Shown here in pieces: positions 8,539 to 17,726 of a stretch of DNA of 64,000 bases. The translations under genes and the position numbers were made by a program. Numbering within the stretch: the stretch's first letter is position 1; every line of letters begins with the position of its first letter. Origin of the DNA: Microbacterium wangchenii (GTDB taxonomy: Bacteria > Actinomycetota > Actinomycetes > Actinomycetales > Microbacteriaceae). The notes under the pieces were generated by a model. The model saw only the letters and a list, made by a program, of their open reading frames with translations, had not been told where the DNA came from and ran no database searches. The stretch spans positions 310,001-374,000 of the forward strand of contig NZ_CP038266.1 of NCBI RefSeq assembly GCF_004564355.1. Reading direction: 5' to 3'.

Positions 8539-10010
8539 GAGGACCTCCGGGTCGGAGTCTGGGCAGGCGAGGGGGCCGCAGTTTCGGGCGGTGATGCGGT
8601 ACGAGGCCGCGAGCTCGGCGACGCCGTTGGGGAGGGTTGCGCCGTCGGGCGGCCGGCGGCACCTTCGGTGCGACGTGAATTCGCTGCCGCAGCGGGTCGT
8701 GGGGCCGTGCCGGTGGTCGCGGTGCGGGTGGTCGTTGCGGTGGTGGTGGTAGCGGTGCGGGTGGTGGGGGTGGGGCGGGTTCCGGCGGGGGAGCTGCCCA
8801 GGCGAGAGGGGATGCGGGCGAGGGTGCGGCCGGCGTTCGTGGTGGAGCGGGCGGCGGTGCTGCCCATGCGGGACCCGATGGAGTCGACGGCGGCGCCGCC
8901 GACGAAGGAGAACAACCCGAACACGGCGAAGGGGGCGAAGGCCACGAGCAGGAGGCCGAGGATCAGCGGCCAGGACTGCGGGTCCCAGATGGTGGTTATC
9001 CCGGCGAGGCCGTTGACGATGAGAGCGAAGAACCCGATGGTCAGCGGTGTGGTGAGCAGGAGCGCGACGACGGCGGAGACGTATCGGATCACCCACTGGG
9101 GGCCGAGGGTGCGGACGGGAAAGATCATCCAGGCGATGGGGGCGACGGCGATGAGCGCGGCGAGGGCGAGGTTGCGGAACGCGAACACGATCAGGAGCAG
9201 GAAGATCGCGACCATGAGGAGCCCGTGGATGACGAACGCGAAGAAGTAGTTGGCTTGACCGCCGGCCCACATCACCCCCTGCAGTGCGGAGAAAAGTCCC
9301 CCAGGTCCGTCGCGGTTGAGGATGTACCAGGACAGGTCGTCCACCGCGTTCAGGAGCAGTCCGGTCACCCAGAGCCCGAGCGGGACGGCGGGGATGGCAA
9401 GGAACGAGCGGATGATCGCGCCGAACAGGGCGTCGCGGTCACGGGCGACGATGGCGGCGGTGATCGCCCAGATCATCGCGCCGAGCAGCACGATCAGGAT
9501 CGCCCAGGCCCAGAACGACCATTCCCCGGTCGCCGCGGACCACAGGGCGGTGCTGGTGTCGAACTTCATCGCGGTGAGCACGGTGCGCATGGCCGTGGTG
9601 GACGCGATAGCGGCGCCGCGTCCGGCATTCTCGAACGAGATGCAGACCACGTCGCCGACAGAGCACCCGTACTGCACAATGACCGGGTCGCCGCCGGCGG
9701 CGCGGAGGGCGTCGTGGTGGCCCTCGTAGGTGGTGCACACGGTGGCGACGGTGCCGCCCATGGGGAGCCCGAGGAAGCAGCTGGCGGCGCGGACCTCTCG
9801 TGGATCGGTAGGGGTGCAGGACACCTGGTTGCCTTCCGCGGTGCACTCCACCGGGTGGCTCGGGGCCGACCACGACAGTCCGTTGACGGAGGCAGGGGAT
9901 CCCGCTGCGAAGGCGGAGCCCGAGGTCGCGGCGGTCGCAGGGGGCGCCGCGCTGAGGAGGGCGACCAGGCCGAGGGCTGCGGCGACCGTGAGGGTGCGCA
10001 GCGTGCGCAT
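8535..10010 (-). CDS. VirB6/TrbL-like channel protein
   Basis: A 491-residue integral membrane protein. A signal peptide (about residues 1-28, ending PPATAA) is followed by an extracytoplasmic domain with several cysteines (around 55-125), then at least six hydrophobic segments between about 165 and 375. The tail of about 95 residues is Thr/Pro/Ala-rich and low in complexity. The layout fits the polytopic inner-membrane channel subunit of Gram-positive T4SSs. The start ATG at 10010 overlaps the upstream stop (TGATG). Confidence 0.85.
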   Translation of the reverse strand: MRTLRTLTVAAALGLVALLSAAPPATAATSGSAFAAGSPASVNGLSWSAPSHPVECTAEGNQVSCTPTDPREVRAASCFLGLPMGGTVATVCTTYEGHHDALRAAGGDPVIVQYGCSVGDVVCISFENAGRGAAIASTTAMRTVLTAMKFDTSTALWSAATGEWSFWAWAILIVLLGAMIWAITAAIVARDRDALFGAIIRSFLAIPAVPLGLWVTGLLLNAVDDLSWYILNRDGPGGLFSALQGVMWAGGQANYFFAFVIHGLLMVAIFLLLIVFAFRNLALAALIAVAPIAWMIFPVRTLGPQWVIRYVSAVVALLLTTPLTIGFFALIVNGLAGITTIWDPQSWPLILGLLLVAFAPFAVFGLFSFVGGAAVDSIGSRMGSTAARSTTNAGRTLARIPSRLGSSPAGTRPTPTTRTATTTTATTTRTATTGTAPRPAAAANSRRTEGAAGRPTAQPSPTASPSSRPRTASPPETAAPSPAQTPTRRSS

Positions 10011-10297
10011 CAGAAGCCGAAGTCGAAGTTGATGAACCACTGGAAGATGCCGCTGACGGCGCCGAGGATGGCGGCGGCGAGGAAGATCCAGAGGATGTGT
10101 TCTCCGGCCCAGGAGCGGACGCGCTCGTTGCCGGCGCCGCGGAAGGCGAGCGAGCCGCCGGCGACGATGAGCATGGTGAGGACGACGAGCATTCCGGCGG
10201 CGAGGACATAGGACACGATCACTTGAAAGCCGCCGAAGAAGGGGGCGGAAAAGTCCGGATTGATGTCCGGGACGTTCACCAGGTGGGCGAGGGGCAT
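10010..10297 (-). CDS. VirB2-like small membrane protein
   Basis: A 95-residue protein with two hydrophobic segments (about residues 22-50 and 66-90) around a basic turn (AFRGAGNERVRSWAGEH), the size and topology of VirB2/pilin-like subunits in this operon type. It has a strong ribosome-binding site (GAAGGAG, seven bases before ATG). It is one of the few junctions in the operon with a gap rather than an overlap, consistent with higher, independent translation. Confidence 0.78.
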   Translation of the reverse strand: MPLAHLVNVPDINPDFSAPFFGGFQVIVSYVLAAGMLVVLTMLIVAGGSLAFRGAGNERVRSWAGEHILWIFLAAAILGAVSGIFQWFINFDFGF

Positions 10298-10326
10298 GTG
10301 ATTCTCCTTCTATCCAGGGGGAGGGG

Positions 10327-10950
10327 TTAGGGCAGAGCCAGTCCGAGAGAGCTCATGAAGGGGGCGGGGTCGATCGAGGCGCCGTGGTCGATGACTTCGT
10401 AGTGCAGGTGGCAGCCGAAGGACTTTCCGGTATTGCCCTCGGCCCCAAGCGCCGTACCGGCAGTGACCGTGTCTCCCACCTGCACCCGGAGGGAGCTCGA
10501 CTGCATGTGCCCGTAGAGGGTGACGAGGCGGTCGCCGTGGTCGATACGCACGGTGTTGCCGTATCCCTGGTAGCTCCCGGCGGTGATCACGGTGCCCGGC
10601 CCGGCGGCGTAGATGGTGCTGCCGCATCCTTGCGCCATGTCGTACCCCTGGTGGTTGACCGAGCAGTAGGCGCAACCGATGACGGGGTTGTGGCCGAAGC
10701 CCCGGCCCCTGGTGAACTCGCCGGAGAGCGGCATCCCCCATTCGCCGGACGCAGCGGGGGATCCAGCGGCGGGCCGGTCAGGTGCGGGCGCCGGTGCGCC
10801 GGCTCCGATGGCGGCGGCCAACAAGACCACCGGAGTCAGGAGCATCCCGCCCGCACCGAGGACGAGGACGGTGAGCGCGATGAGTACCCGCCGCCCGGTG
10901 CGGCTGCGAGCGACGGTGAACGCAGCGGTCGGGGCGGCGGGGCCGGGCAT
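10327..10950 (-). CDS. membrane-anchored M23 peptidoglycan endopeptidase
   Basis: A 207-residue lysostaphin-like metallopeptidase that would open the cell wall for the conjugation apparatus. One membrane anchor (about 21-50) and a Pro/Ala linker precede the M23 domain. Zinc ligands are visible as H100 and D104 in NHQGYDM and H183 in HLHYE, with H181 as a catalytic residue. Unlike many Gram-positive conjugation hydrolases, no lysozyme-like domain is attached. The start is one base from the upstream stop. Confidence 0.9.
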   Translation of the reverse strand: MPGPAAPTAAFTVARSRTGRRVLIALTVLVLGAGGMLLTPVVLLAAAIGAGAPAPAPDRPAAGSPAASGEWGMPLSGEFTRGRGFGHNPVIGCAYCSVNHQGYDMAQGCGSTIYAAGPGTVITAGSYQGYGNTVRIDHGDRLVTLYGHMQSSSLRVQVGDTVTAGTALGAEGNTGKSFGCHLHYEVIDHGASIDPAPFMSSLGLALP

Positions 10951-10951
10951 G

Positions 10952-11683
10952 TCAGTCGCTCAGTGCCGCGTCGAAGTAGCGGATCAGTTTGCAGTCGCCG
11001 GCGGCTTGGGCCGATCCCGGTGCCGGAACGGACGCCTCGCCGCACAGCACCTGGGCGCTGACGCGCACCTGCTCCTCGTAGCTCGACTCCGCACCGTCCT
11101 CCCCGGTCTGCGTGAACGTGAGGACGACATCGCTGGTACCGATAAACATGTCGTCCCCGTCGTAGTCCGGAACCGGCGTGAAAGAGATCTCGCCCATAGT
11201 GCTTGCGATCACGCGGCCGTTCTGACGTGCCAGCGAGTCCCAGACCTGGTCCGGGAAGATCACGGCGTCTCGCATGGTGAGTTGGTAGCGAGCTGTTTGT
11301 GCCGCCTGTTCGTCGGGGTCCTGGAAGCGAGGGTCCGGGGTGAACCAGGTGTCCAGGTAGGTCACCCATTCGTCGCGCGTAGCGCGGGTGGTGTCAACAG
11401 TGCCCGCAGCCTCAATAGCCGCCCTCAGATAAGACTCCGGGTCCGTCGTGATCGGCTCGGGCACCCACCCCGCCTCCACCGCAGCTGCATCCACCACCTC
11501 GCCGGTCGACGTCGATGATGTCGGACCGGCCGTCGGCGTGGGAGGCGAGGAAGAGGCCGGCTGCGCGGTGCCGCCCTGCGACGTGACGGCAACGAGCACA
11601 CCCACAACGATCGCGGCGGCAAGAACCGCTCCGCCGATCACCGCCCAGAGAAGGCCCCGACTTTGCGCGCGCTGCTTGGCCAT
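10952..11683 (-). CDS. single-pass transfer protein, VirB8-like
   Basis: A 243-residue protein with one N-terminal membrane segment (about residues 12-36), a Ser/Thr/Pro linker to about 62, and an extracytoplasmic domain with two cysteines near the C-terminus. It is the promoter-proximal gene of the operon. The architecture fits VirB8/TcpC-like scaffold proteins of Gram-positive conjugation systems, but no motif proves it. A GTG codon directly precedes the ATG chosen here. Confidence 0.65.
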   Translation of the reverse strand: MAKQRAQSRGLLWAVIGGAVLAAAIVVGVLVAVTSQGGTAQPASSSPPTPTAGPTSSTSTGEVVDAAAVEAGWVPEPITTDPESYLRAAIEAAGTVDTTRATRDEWVTYLDTWFTPDPRFQDPDEQAAQTARYQLTMRDAVIFPDQVWDSLARQNGRVIASTMGEISFTPVPDYDGDDMFIGTSDVVLTFTQTGEDGAESSYEEQVRVSAQVLCGEASVPAPGSAQAAGDCKLIRYFDAALSD

Positions 11684-11885
11684 CACACGTACCGCCCTTT
11701 CGCGTGCCGGGCTTCGCCAACGCTGGCGGGTCGGAGAAGCGCGGCTTCAACGTGACGGCATCGTAAACCCCCTGCCTCCCCTCGCGCAGACGCGCCTGTG
11801 GACAGATAACTCGAACCAGCCCTCAATGAGAAAACCCTAATGAGGAGCCTATTTTCGCCTGCTGGCCGCGTTATACACCTACGGC

Positions 11886-11953
11886 CCGGGGTCCGTCTGT
11901 AGCCCATTCGGGGGACGCGGGAGTGCGGGATGACATCGCCGACGCGGTGACTG
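11886..11953. repeat. dispersed repeat, copy 1
   Basis: About 68 bases that match 29961-30027 at roughly three quarters of positions. Read on the minus strand both copies encode VGDVIP..RV...GYRRTPG, and many differences fall at third codon positions, which suggests a once-coding segment. It lies in the otherwise gene-free space between the transfer operon and the divergent regulator. Confidence 0.6.
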
Positions 11954-11977
11954 TCGCGGGCTCTCTCGAAGACCATG

Positions 11978-12000
11978 AGTGAATAGTACAAATACTCACT
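11978..12000. promoter_or_regulatory. imperfect inverted repeat, candidate operator
   Basis: Arms AGTGAATA and TACTCACT around a 7-base spacer (7 of 8 positions pair) lie 62 bases before the winged-helix gene, in the divergent region facing the transfer operon. This is a plausible autoregulatory site for that regulator. I see no clear promoter hexamers. Confidence 0.45.
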
Positions 12001-12061
12001 ACGAGAGGGAAGAGCGAGTTAGCCTCCCGCGAACGACGAGGAAGTTGGGCATGATGTGTTG

Positions 12062-12379
12062 ATGCCCAGAAAAGCGCGTCCGGCGTCTAGCGCAGAGCTC
12101 GAGGACCCGGTCGAGGCGCTCGGATCGATGCTCCGGGCCGGCATCATCGGCTACCTCCGCTCCAGCGGGCCAGCAGGCCGAGCAGAGATCGCACGCGCGC
12201 TCGAACTCCGACCGGTCACTGTCGCTAAAGCGCTGTCGTCATTGCACTCAGCGGGACTGTTGATCGCGGACCCGCCGCTCGATGAGGTCCGCCAGGGGCA
12301 ACGCGTCCTCTACCGAGTGAACAACCCAGCCGTCAGCGAAATGTACCTTCAACTAGGGCAAGCAATAGGTGAAGTCTGA
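12062..12379 (+). CDS. winged-helix regulator at the transfer operon
   Basis: A 105-residue ArsR/MarR-like DNA-binding protein. The helix-turn-helix is clear: ALGSMLRAGIIGYL, then GRAEIARALEL, then recognition helix VTVAKALSSLHSAGLL, then a wing. It is divergent from the transfer operon and probably controls it. I chose the ATG at 12062; a TTG and a GTG lie one and two codons upstream. The reading frame continues in coding-like sequence past its TGA stop (see the next entry). Confidence 0.75.
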   Translation: MPRKARPASSAELEDPVEALGSMLRAGIIGYLRSSGPAGRAEIARALELRPVTVAKALSSLHSAGLLIADPPLDEVRQGQRVLYRVNNPAVSEMYLQLGQAIGEV

Positions 12380-12646
12380 TCCGCGCCCACATGGTTTTGG
12401 AGCCACCAATACGACCGGAATCTGCAGATCGCAGGTATTGCACGGCCATCGGACAGTGAGATCCTGTTGGCACCGACTCGGGAGTCGGGTCTGGCAGTAG
12501 CCAGGGAGCGGGAGGGCAACTTAGTGGCCGTTGAAACGGTCAATGACCCCAAGATCCACCTGAAGGCACGCCGCCTGCTCGCTCAGGGAGCCGTCAGCAT
12601 CACCCACGTCGAGGAACTCGCACCGGGCCGCTACCAGTCACCGTGA
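12380..12646 (+). pseudogene. coding-like in-frame continuation after the regulator stop
   Basis: Directly after the TGA at 12377-12379 the same frame stays open for 88 codons, with G or C at about 70 percent of third positions and plausible protein (NLVAVETVNDPKIHLKARRL, then SITHVEELAPGRY). I found no good start codon inside it. It may be the C-terminal half of a longer regulator broken by a nonsense mutation, or a separate gene with an unusual start. The family is not recognised. Confidence 0.4.
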
Positions 12647-12889
12647 TGCGACAAGCCTGTCCTGCAATTCTCTGGCCGCACCTGAGCTTCTCGCCTGAAT
12701 CGCCAAGGGAAGACTCGCGGGCGTACGCCGAGAACTCCGATCTGAGGCGGGACTGCTGCACGAGTAGGTGACATCTTGACCCGCTGCAACGTTCGAGTAA
12801 GTTGGCTCGACGCCCCAAAATTCTTTGCGGGCAGAGTCGACCTGTTTCCTACGGCAGTGGAGACAGCCGACGCGAGGAAAGCTGGTGGC

Positions 12890-13705
12890 ATGCGCCTCGA
12901 TGAACACCGACTGCCCTTCGCCGTCTCGATCCTGGGGGACGCCCCAGGATCGCCGGCAATTGTTCTGCCTGGCGGGCCCTGTCGCGACCCTGAGTACCTA
13001 GGCAGCTTCGCCGGTCTAGGAAGCGTGCGGCCGCTGGCGGTGCTACATCCCCGAGGAACACCACGTAGTGGCGGACTTTCGCGTGGATGGTGGAACGACG
13101 CGGCAGACGTCGTTGAGCTTGTCGATGCGATCGACTTTGGCGCGGTTGACTTGGTTGCCCACTCTGCCGGTACTCGGCTCGCTCTGGCGACCGCAGCGCA
13201 GCACCCGGACCGAGTGCGTTCGATGGTGCTCGTCACACCACCGGCGTCCTGGTTAACCGGCACGCCGTCAGATGCCCCGTCCATTGCTGCCAAGCACGCC
13301 GAGCGGGCAGCGCTCAATGCTCTGGCCACTATGTCAGCTGATGAACCCAAGACCGAGTATGAGTTCCGGGAATCGTTCCGGCGGCAAGCTCCCGCCAGTT
13401 ACGCCCACTGGACACGCAGGGAGAGGACACACGCAGAAATAGGAACAGTGAGTCATGCGGCGGTCAAGGCCTGGTTCGCCGGTATACCCGACGATGCGGT
13501 TGAGCGAATCCGCGCAATGCGCTGCCCCCGAAGCCTTGTCATCGGAGGCGATCGAGACCTCCTGACCGGTGTGCAGCCGGTCAGGGACTACGCGGCGGTT
13601 CTGGGCGCTGAGCTGGCTCTTATCCCGGACTGCGGTCACTACCCATGGATCGAACAACCGGCCATCTTCAGGCGCCACCTTAGCGCTTGGCTTGCAGACG
13701 GCTGA
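12890..13705 (+). CDS. alpha/beta hydrolase
   Basis: A 271-residue alpha/beta-hydrolase-fold protein in the proline iminopeptidase-like group. The oxyanion region is LPGGPC (27-31), the nucleophile elbow VAHSAGTR has Ser92, the acid is probably the Asp in GGDRDLL (about 222) and the base the His in CGHYPW (about 252). The ATG at 12890 follows GAGGAAAG at normal spacing; the longer frame starting at a TTG is unlikely. It stands alone, and G+C at third positions is a little lower than in its neighbours. The substrate is unknown. Confidence 0.85.
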   Translation: MRLDEHRLPFAVSILGDAPGSPAIVLPGGPCRDPEYLGSFAGLGSVRPLAVLHPRGTPRSGGLSRGWWNDAADVVELVDAIDFGAVDLVAHSAGTRLALATAAQHPDRVRSMVLVTPPASWLTGTPSDAPSIAAKHAERAALNALATMSADEPKTEYEFRESFRRQAPASYAHWTRRERTHAEIGTVSHAAVKAWFAGIPDDAVERIRAMRCPRSLVIGGDRDLLTGVQPVRDYAAVLGAELALIPDCGHYPWIEQPAIFRRHLSAWLADG

Positions 13706-14474
13706 GCGAGGGTGAATCGTCGTGCGATTCGCCAAGCGTGGCGCCTAGACAAGTGCGAAGATCTGACGCTCGAGTCCCCACCCGACGATGACAGTCGCGT
13801 AGCAGCGTTTCAGCGATTGCAGAGAGGCAGCCCGGGTGCGAGTGGCTAGAAACTGCGGAGCGCGCCGCCGGGCGAGATTCTCTGGGCGCGGCGCGCTGTG
13901 ACCCGGTGGGCGCGGTGCGTTCTAGTTACGCACTGTGTAAATAGGGGGGTGACGACCGCCGATGGAATCACTATTATCGGCTGTGGTCTTCGACGGGGGA
14001 ATCAACATGGAATCGACGGCGTCAGCTCGAGAACGGCCTCACCCAGCTCGGCCTGCCCGGCGCCCCTGGGCTCCTGCCGCGGCCAGGACGCGCTCTGGCG
14101 GGTGCGTGTTCTTTCGTCATCGCGTCATCGCTGTTGACCTTGTACAACGCGATCTGGGTGCCCGACCAATGATCGCAGTGGACGCCGCTGTCCCCGCCAT
14201 CAACAGGTACTACCTGACCAGGCTGGTGTTTGAGAGGGCGCGACGGGGCGCGAACTCGATCGACCGTACGGCAGCTCAACACGCCGGGTTTGAGAGCGGA
14301 ACTAGGTGACTGCGCTTGGGAGATTCGCCGTCCAACGCTCGCATCTCGCAGCCGTGAGCGCGAGCAGTACCGGAGCGGCGCTGAGTGCGGCACCTTTACT
14401 CATTTGTCCGATAGGCCGAATGCTGCACCGCGCGGGGGAAGTTCCCACCGCGCGGTGCAGGAGGATCCCGCTTC
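13706..14474. other. gene-poor stretch with fragments
   Basis: No intact gene is supported. One frame near 14030-14172 (plus) reads like the end of a small membrane protein (CSFVIASSLLTLYNAIWVPDQ, then stop) but has no convincing start, so it may be a remnant. The stretch sits beside other broken genes. Confidence 0.35.
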
Positions 14475-15057
14475 TTAGCCCCGCCATGGAAGGGCGAGCA
14501 ACACAGTCGTACCCACGACCAGATCGACGACGGCGCATCCCTCTGCGTACCACCGCCAAACAACTCGGTTCACCCGGTGCAGCGCCGCGTCCCAACCAAC
14601 ATGGAGGAGCCAGCCGGTGGCAATGAGGATACCGGCGAGAAGCGGTGGGACTGTCATCGAGAGTCCGGCAAGAGCCGCATATGCGACGGCTCCGCCGATA
14701 TGCGCCACCAGCAGCCGATCCTAGCCACTGTGCGAGCAGCACCCGGTGGGCGCCGACTGGCGTGGTGCCGAGGCGACGCAGTACCCCACTTTCGCGATAC
14801 GCCCCGATGGCGGAGGGGTAGTTCGTGATCGCGACACTGGTCACGGCCACGGCAGCCGCTATCGGAACGAAGAAGTCGATCGCGCGCCACGCAGGTGCGG
14901 AGGGGGACGACGGGCCGATCGGATCCATGGTTCCCGGGATCACATACGCCTGCAGGAGCAGGAGCAGCGAGGGGAGCAGAAGAGCCATGAATACGCTCGT
15001 CGGGTTACGGAGGAAGAGGAGGAACTCGACCTTGGTGAGTGCACGTGTCGCGTGCAT
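14475..15057 (-). pseudogene. truncated ABC-2 permease joined to a foreign membrane-protein tail
   Basis: The first about 115 residues (14712-15057) are a normal ABC-2-type permease N-terminus: basic start, a membrane segment LLLPSLLLLLQAYVIPG, a second segment, then YRESGVLRRLGTTPVG, a hallmark of DrrB-like permeases. The reading frame then leaves permease sequence, and a different frame (14475-14708) encodes the end of an unrelated membrane protein (HVGWDAALHRVNRVVWRWY, DUF6010-like by eye). A deletion appears to have fused two genes out of frame, so the transporter probably lacks a working permease. The start is one base from the ATPase stop. Confidence 0.7.
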
Positions 15058-15058
15058 A

Positions 15059-15811
15059 TCAGTCCTCCTGACCCTGTTCGGTGTGCCGTCCGGAGCCGAG
15101 GAAGCGCACGTAAGCGTCTTCCAAGGTGGATCCCTCCCCGGCGGGTGTGGGAACCGCCTCGCGCAATTGATCGGGTGTGCCGACGAAGACGGTTCGCCCT
15201 CTGTCGATCAACGCGAGTCGATCGCACAACCGCTCCACCTCATCGAGGAAGTGCGTGACGAGGAGAACCGTGACGCCGCTGTCCCGAACACGCTCCACGA
15301 GCTGCCAGATGTCGCGCCGGCCTACCGGGTCCAGGCCAGTCGTGAGTTCATCGAAAACCGCGATCCTCGGTGCGCCGATGAGGGCGAGGGCGATCGAGAG
15401 GCGCTGCTTCTGACCACCGGAGAGCTTCCCGTAGGGCCGGCGTCGTTCCGCAGTCAGTCCGACCACGTCGAGCACCTCGGCGGTATCCACCGACGACTCG
15501 TAGAACGCCGCGAACAGGTCCACCGCTTCCCCTACCCGGAGCGCGGGGGGCAGCGTGGAGGACTGGAGCTGATAGCCGACATTCTCTCTCACGAATCGAG
15601 GCGTCCGTACGGGGTCGGCGCCGAGCACCGTCACCGACCCGGAGTCGGGCACCAGAGCTCCAGCCACACACTCGACGGTCGTCGTCTTACCGGCCCCGTT
15701 GGGGCCCAGGATCCCGAATATCTCCCCCTCGCCGACGGAGAAACTCACGTCCTCTACGGCGCGCACGTCCCCGAAAAACTTCTGGACGGCGTCAACGCGA
15801 ATGACCGACAT
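15059..15811 (-). CDS. ABC transporter ATP-binding protein, DrrA-like
   Basis: A 250-residue nucleotide-binding subunit of an ABC-2 exporter. Walker A is GPNGAGKT, the Q-loop lies in GYQLQSST, the signature is LSGGQKQRLSIALAL, Walker B and catalytic residue are IAVFDELTTGLDP, and the switch His is in VTHFLDE. The ATG at 15811 follows a perfect AGGAGG. Its partner permease immediately downstream is truncated, so export function is doubtful unless another permease is used. A palindromic operator candidate lies 22-44 bases upstream. Confidence 0.9.
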   Translation of the reverse strand: MSVIRVDAVQKFFGDVRAVEDVSFSVGEGEIFGILGPNGAGKTTTVECVAGALVPDSGSVTVLGADPVRTPRFVRENVGYQLQSSTLPPALRVGEAVDLFAAFYESSVDTAEVLDVVGLTAERRRPYGKLSGGQKQRLSIALALIGAPRIAVFDELTTGLDPVGRRDIWQLVERVRDSGVTVLLVTHFLDEVERLCDRLALIDRGRTVFVGTPDQLREAVPTPAGEGSTLEDAYVRFLGSGRHTEQGQED

Positions 15812-15832
15812 ACTCGCCTCCTGAACCAGAGT

Positions 15833-15855
15833 GTTGTCACCCCTGGGGGGACAAC
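15833..15855. promoter_or_regulatory. 23-bp palindrome upstream of the ABC ATPase
   Basis: A near-perfect palindrome with one mismatched pair and a central T, of form TGTCNYCCCWGGGGNGACA with extra GT and AC at the ends. A close relative lies at 18232-18254 before the regulator/reductase pair, so both are probably bound by one regulator. Confidence 0.6.
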
Positions 15856-15926
15856 AGCATGTCACGCTTGATGAACGATCGTCAACCCTGAATTGTCACG
15901 TCGCGGATCATAGGCGGCCACGCATT

Positions 15927-15943
15927 GTCACCGCCGGGGTGAC
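15927..15943. promoter_or_regulatory. second related palindrome
   Basis: GTCACC and GGTGAC separated by five bases. It resembles the neighbouring 23-bp palindrome in sequence but has a slightly different centre. It lies between the ABC ATPase and the broken LacI gene. Confidence 0.4.
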
Positions 15944-16009
15944 GGATCGCGCCGGGGTCGTTAGGATCGGCAGCGTTGCCTGTCCGTCGTGCCGGGAGGA
16001 TCACCGACG

Positions 16010-16318
16010 ATGGCCCGAGATCAGGTTCCTGCCCAGAGCGCCCCGCGCGGAAAACGCCCACCATGGATGATATCGTCGCGCGTGGCGGGGGCGTCCCGGG
16101 CGACGGTCTCGCGGGTGATCAACGATCATCCCTCCGTGAGCGCAGTGACGCTCGCGATCCGCGCCCTGGACGATTCCCCGATACCGCGGCACAGCCTCTT
16201 GCTCGGCGCCCTCTTTCCAGTGGCGCTCCGACCGCAGGTAGCATTTCAAGGCATGTCGAGTCCTGAGTCGGACAGGTCAGGGGCTAGCGGTCACACCGCC
16301 AGCCCCGGAAACCACTGA
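16010..16318 (+). pseudogene. broken LacI-family repressor
   Basis: The helix-turn-helix of LacI repressors is visible but split over two frames: MDDIVAR in one and SRATVSRVINDHPSVSA in the other, so a frameshift lies within the first 30 codons. After about 60 codons the sequence no longer resembles LacI and runs into the next remnant. The effector domain is missing entirely. Confidence 0.65.
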
Positions 16319-16394
16319 GCACATCCGCCCTCGAGCTGCGCGGGCACGCTCTGCAAACCCCGGCTCGCCGGTGGTGGTGACGAGATGAACCATC

Positions 16395-17003
16395 TTGACC
16401 ACTCACCTCGGAGTACTCCATGCCCTGCCGCAGCCGGGATCCTGCGAGGCGTTTCACCGGGCGGATGTCGCGGCCGGGGCGCCGAGGCTCCGCGCCGAAC
16501 TGCGCCAGCTGCGCTCACACCGTCTCCTTCTCGCGATGGCTCTCCGTGCGCTGGTCAATGGTGGCACTTTCGCGGCCTTCACCTTCTCGGCGCAGGTGGT
16601 GACCGGTGCGGCGAGATTGGGGGACGCTTGGATCTCCGTGGTGCTCGTGATGTTCGGTGTCGGATCGTTTATCGGTGTCTCGCTTGCGGGGCGGCTGTCC
16701 GATAGCAGGCCAGAGCTTGTGCTTGGGATCGGTGGCCCGCTCCTGCTGGCCGGAGGGATCGCGCTGGCCTTGCTCGCCTCGTATCCCGCGCTGCTCGTCG
16801 TGCTCGTACTCGTCCAGGGGGTTTTGTCCTTCGGGGTGGGGAGCACCCTGATTGCGCGGGTGCTCTACGCCGCCGGTGCGCCCACCATGGGTGGTTCGTA
16901 CGCGACCGCGGCGCTTAATATTGGCGCCGCGGCCGGACCCGTTCTGCGAACTGCCCTTCGGACTCCCCGCATGCGCCAGGTCGCAACCGAGCAGGCGTGG
17001 TAG
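16395..17003 (+). pseudogene. MFS exporter fragment
   Basis: About 200 codons corresponding to the C-terminal half of a 12-helix major-facilitator drug exporter: RLRAELRQLRSHRLLLAMALRAL (start of helix 7) through ATAALNIGAAAGP (helix 11 motif). The N-terminal half is absent and the C-terminus is lost after the Gly-Pro. It is a remnant in the same decayed stretch as the LacI fragment. Confidence 0.65.
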
Positions 17004-17018
17004 TCAGCACGGGGGAGG

Positions 17019-17726
17019 TCAAGGAGAGATCAACTTCTCCGGCAGGCATCGCACGCCCTTGGGGATGAGCCGCATCAAGAGGATGACGAGTCCGTACGCA
17101 ACGAGGCCCCCGGCTGCGGCCAGAAAGGCCGTCTGGTCCCAGGGGCTACGCGCCAGGATCGAGACAGCACCGATGCTCACTATCAGGATGACGCCCGCAG
17201 TGAAAGCCGCGCCGATCAGGGGAGGGGCACCGTCTACGCGGCGATCGCGGGGTGCAAGGCGATCCCATGTCAGCGCCCCGAGTTCAGCCAGAGCGAGAGC
17301 GGTCAATGCACCGACGACGGCCGGCCCTGCCTGGGTGGCTACGTCGCGAACGCCGAGTGCGCCTACGTATGAGGCCGATCCTCCCGCGAGAGCCGCCAGC
17401 TGCACGAACTTTCCAGACGCCGACCACAGCCCGGGCTCATCTCTTCCCGAATCCTGGTGCCGGCGGGGGATATGGGCCCACGCATCGGTGCGCCACCCAC
17501 GCTCGACGTAAGCGCAGATGGTGAGCCCTATCAGGGGTCCGAGCACGGGTGAGACGACGTTGTCACTGATCGACAACAGCGCGAGGGTCATCGCTACGAG
17601 CATCGACGGCGAGGATGCGACGCGGAGCGCTGTCGCTCCCGCGTATGACGCGCGAGCGTGTCTCACGTCGACGGGGTGCATCGCGCGCGAGGGGATGTCG
17701 GCGCGTTCCAACCGTTCAGAAGTCAC
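17019..17726 (-). CDS. integral membrane protein paired with a small regulator
   Basis: A 235-residue protein with about six hydrophobic segments (for example ALRVASSPSMLVAMTLALLSI, SPVLGPLIGLTICAYV, AAFTAGVILIVSIGAVSIL, AAGGLVAYGLVILLM). The GTG at 17726 overlaps the end of the regulator gene by 11 bases, so the two are co-translated. I do not recognise the family. Together with the regulator it forms a two-gene unit divergent from an aldo/keto reductase. Confidence 0.7.
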   Translation of the reverse strand: MTSERLERADIPSRAMHPVDVRHARASYAGATALRVASSPSMLVAMTLALLSISDNVVSPVLGPLIGLTICAYVERGWRTDAWAHIPRRHQDSGRDEPGLWSASGKFVQLAALAGGSASYVGALGVRDVATQAGPAVVGALTALALAELGALTWDRLAPRDRRVDGAPPLIGAAFTAGVILIVSIGAVSILARSPWDQTAFLAAAGGLVAYGLVILLMRLIPKGVRCLPEKLISP

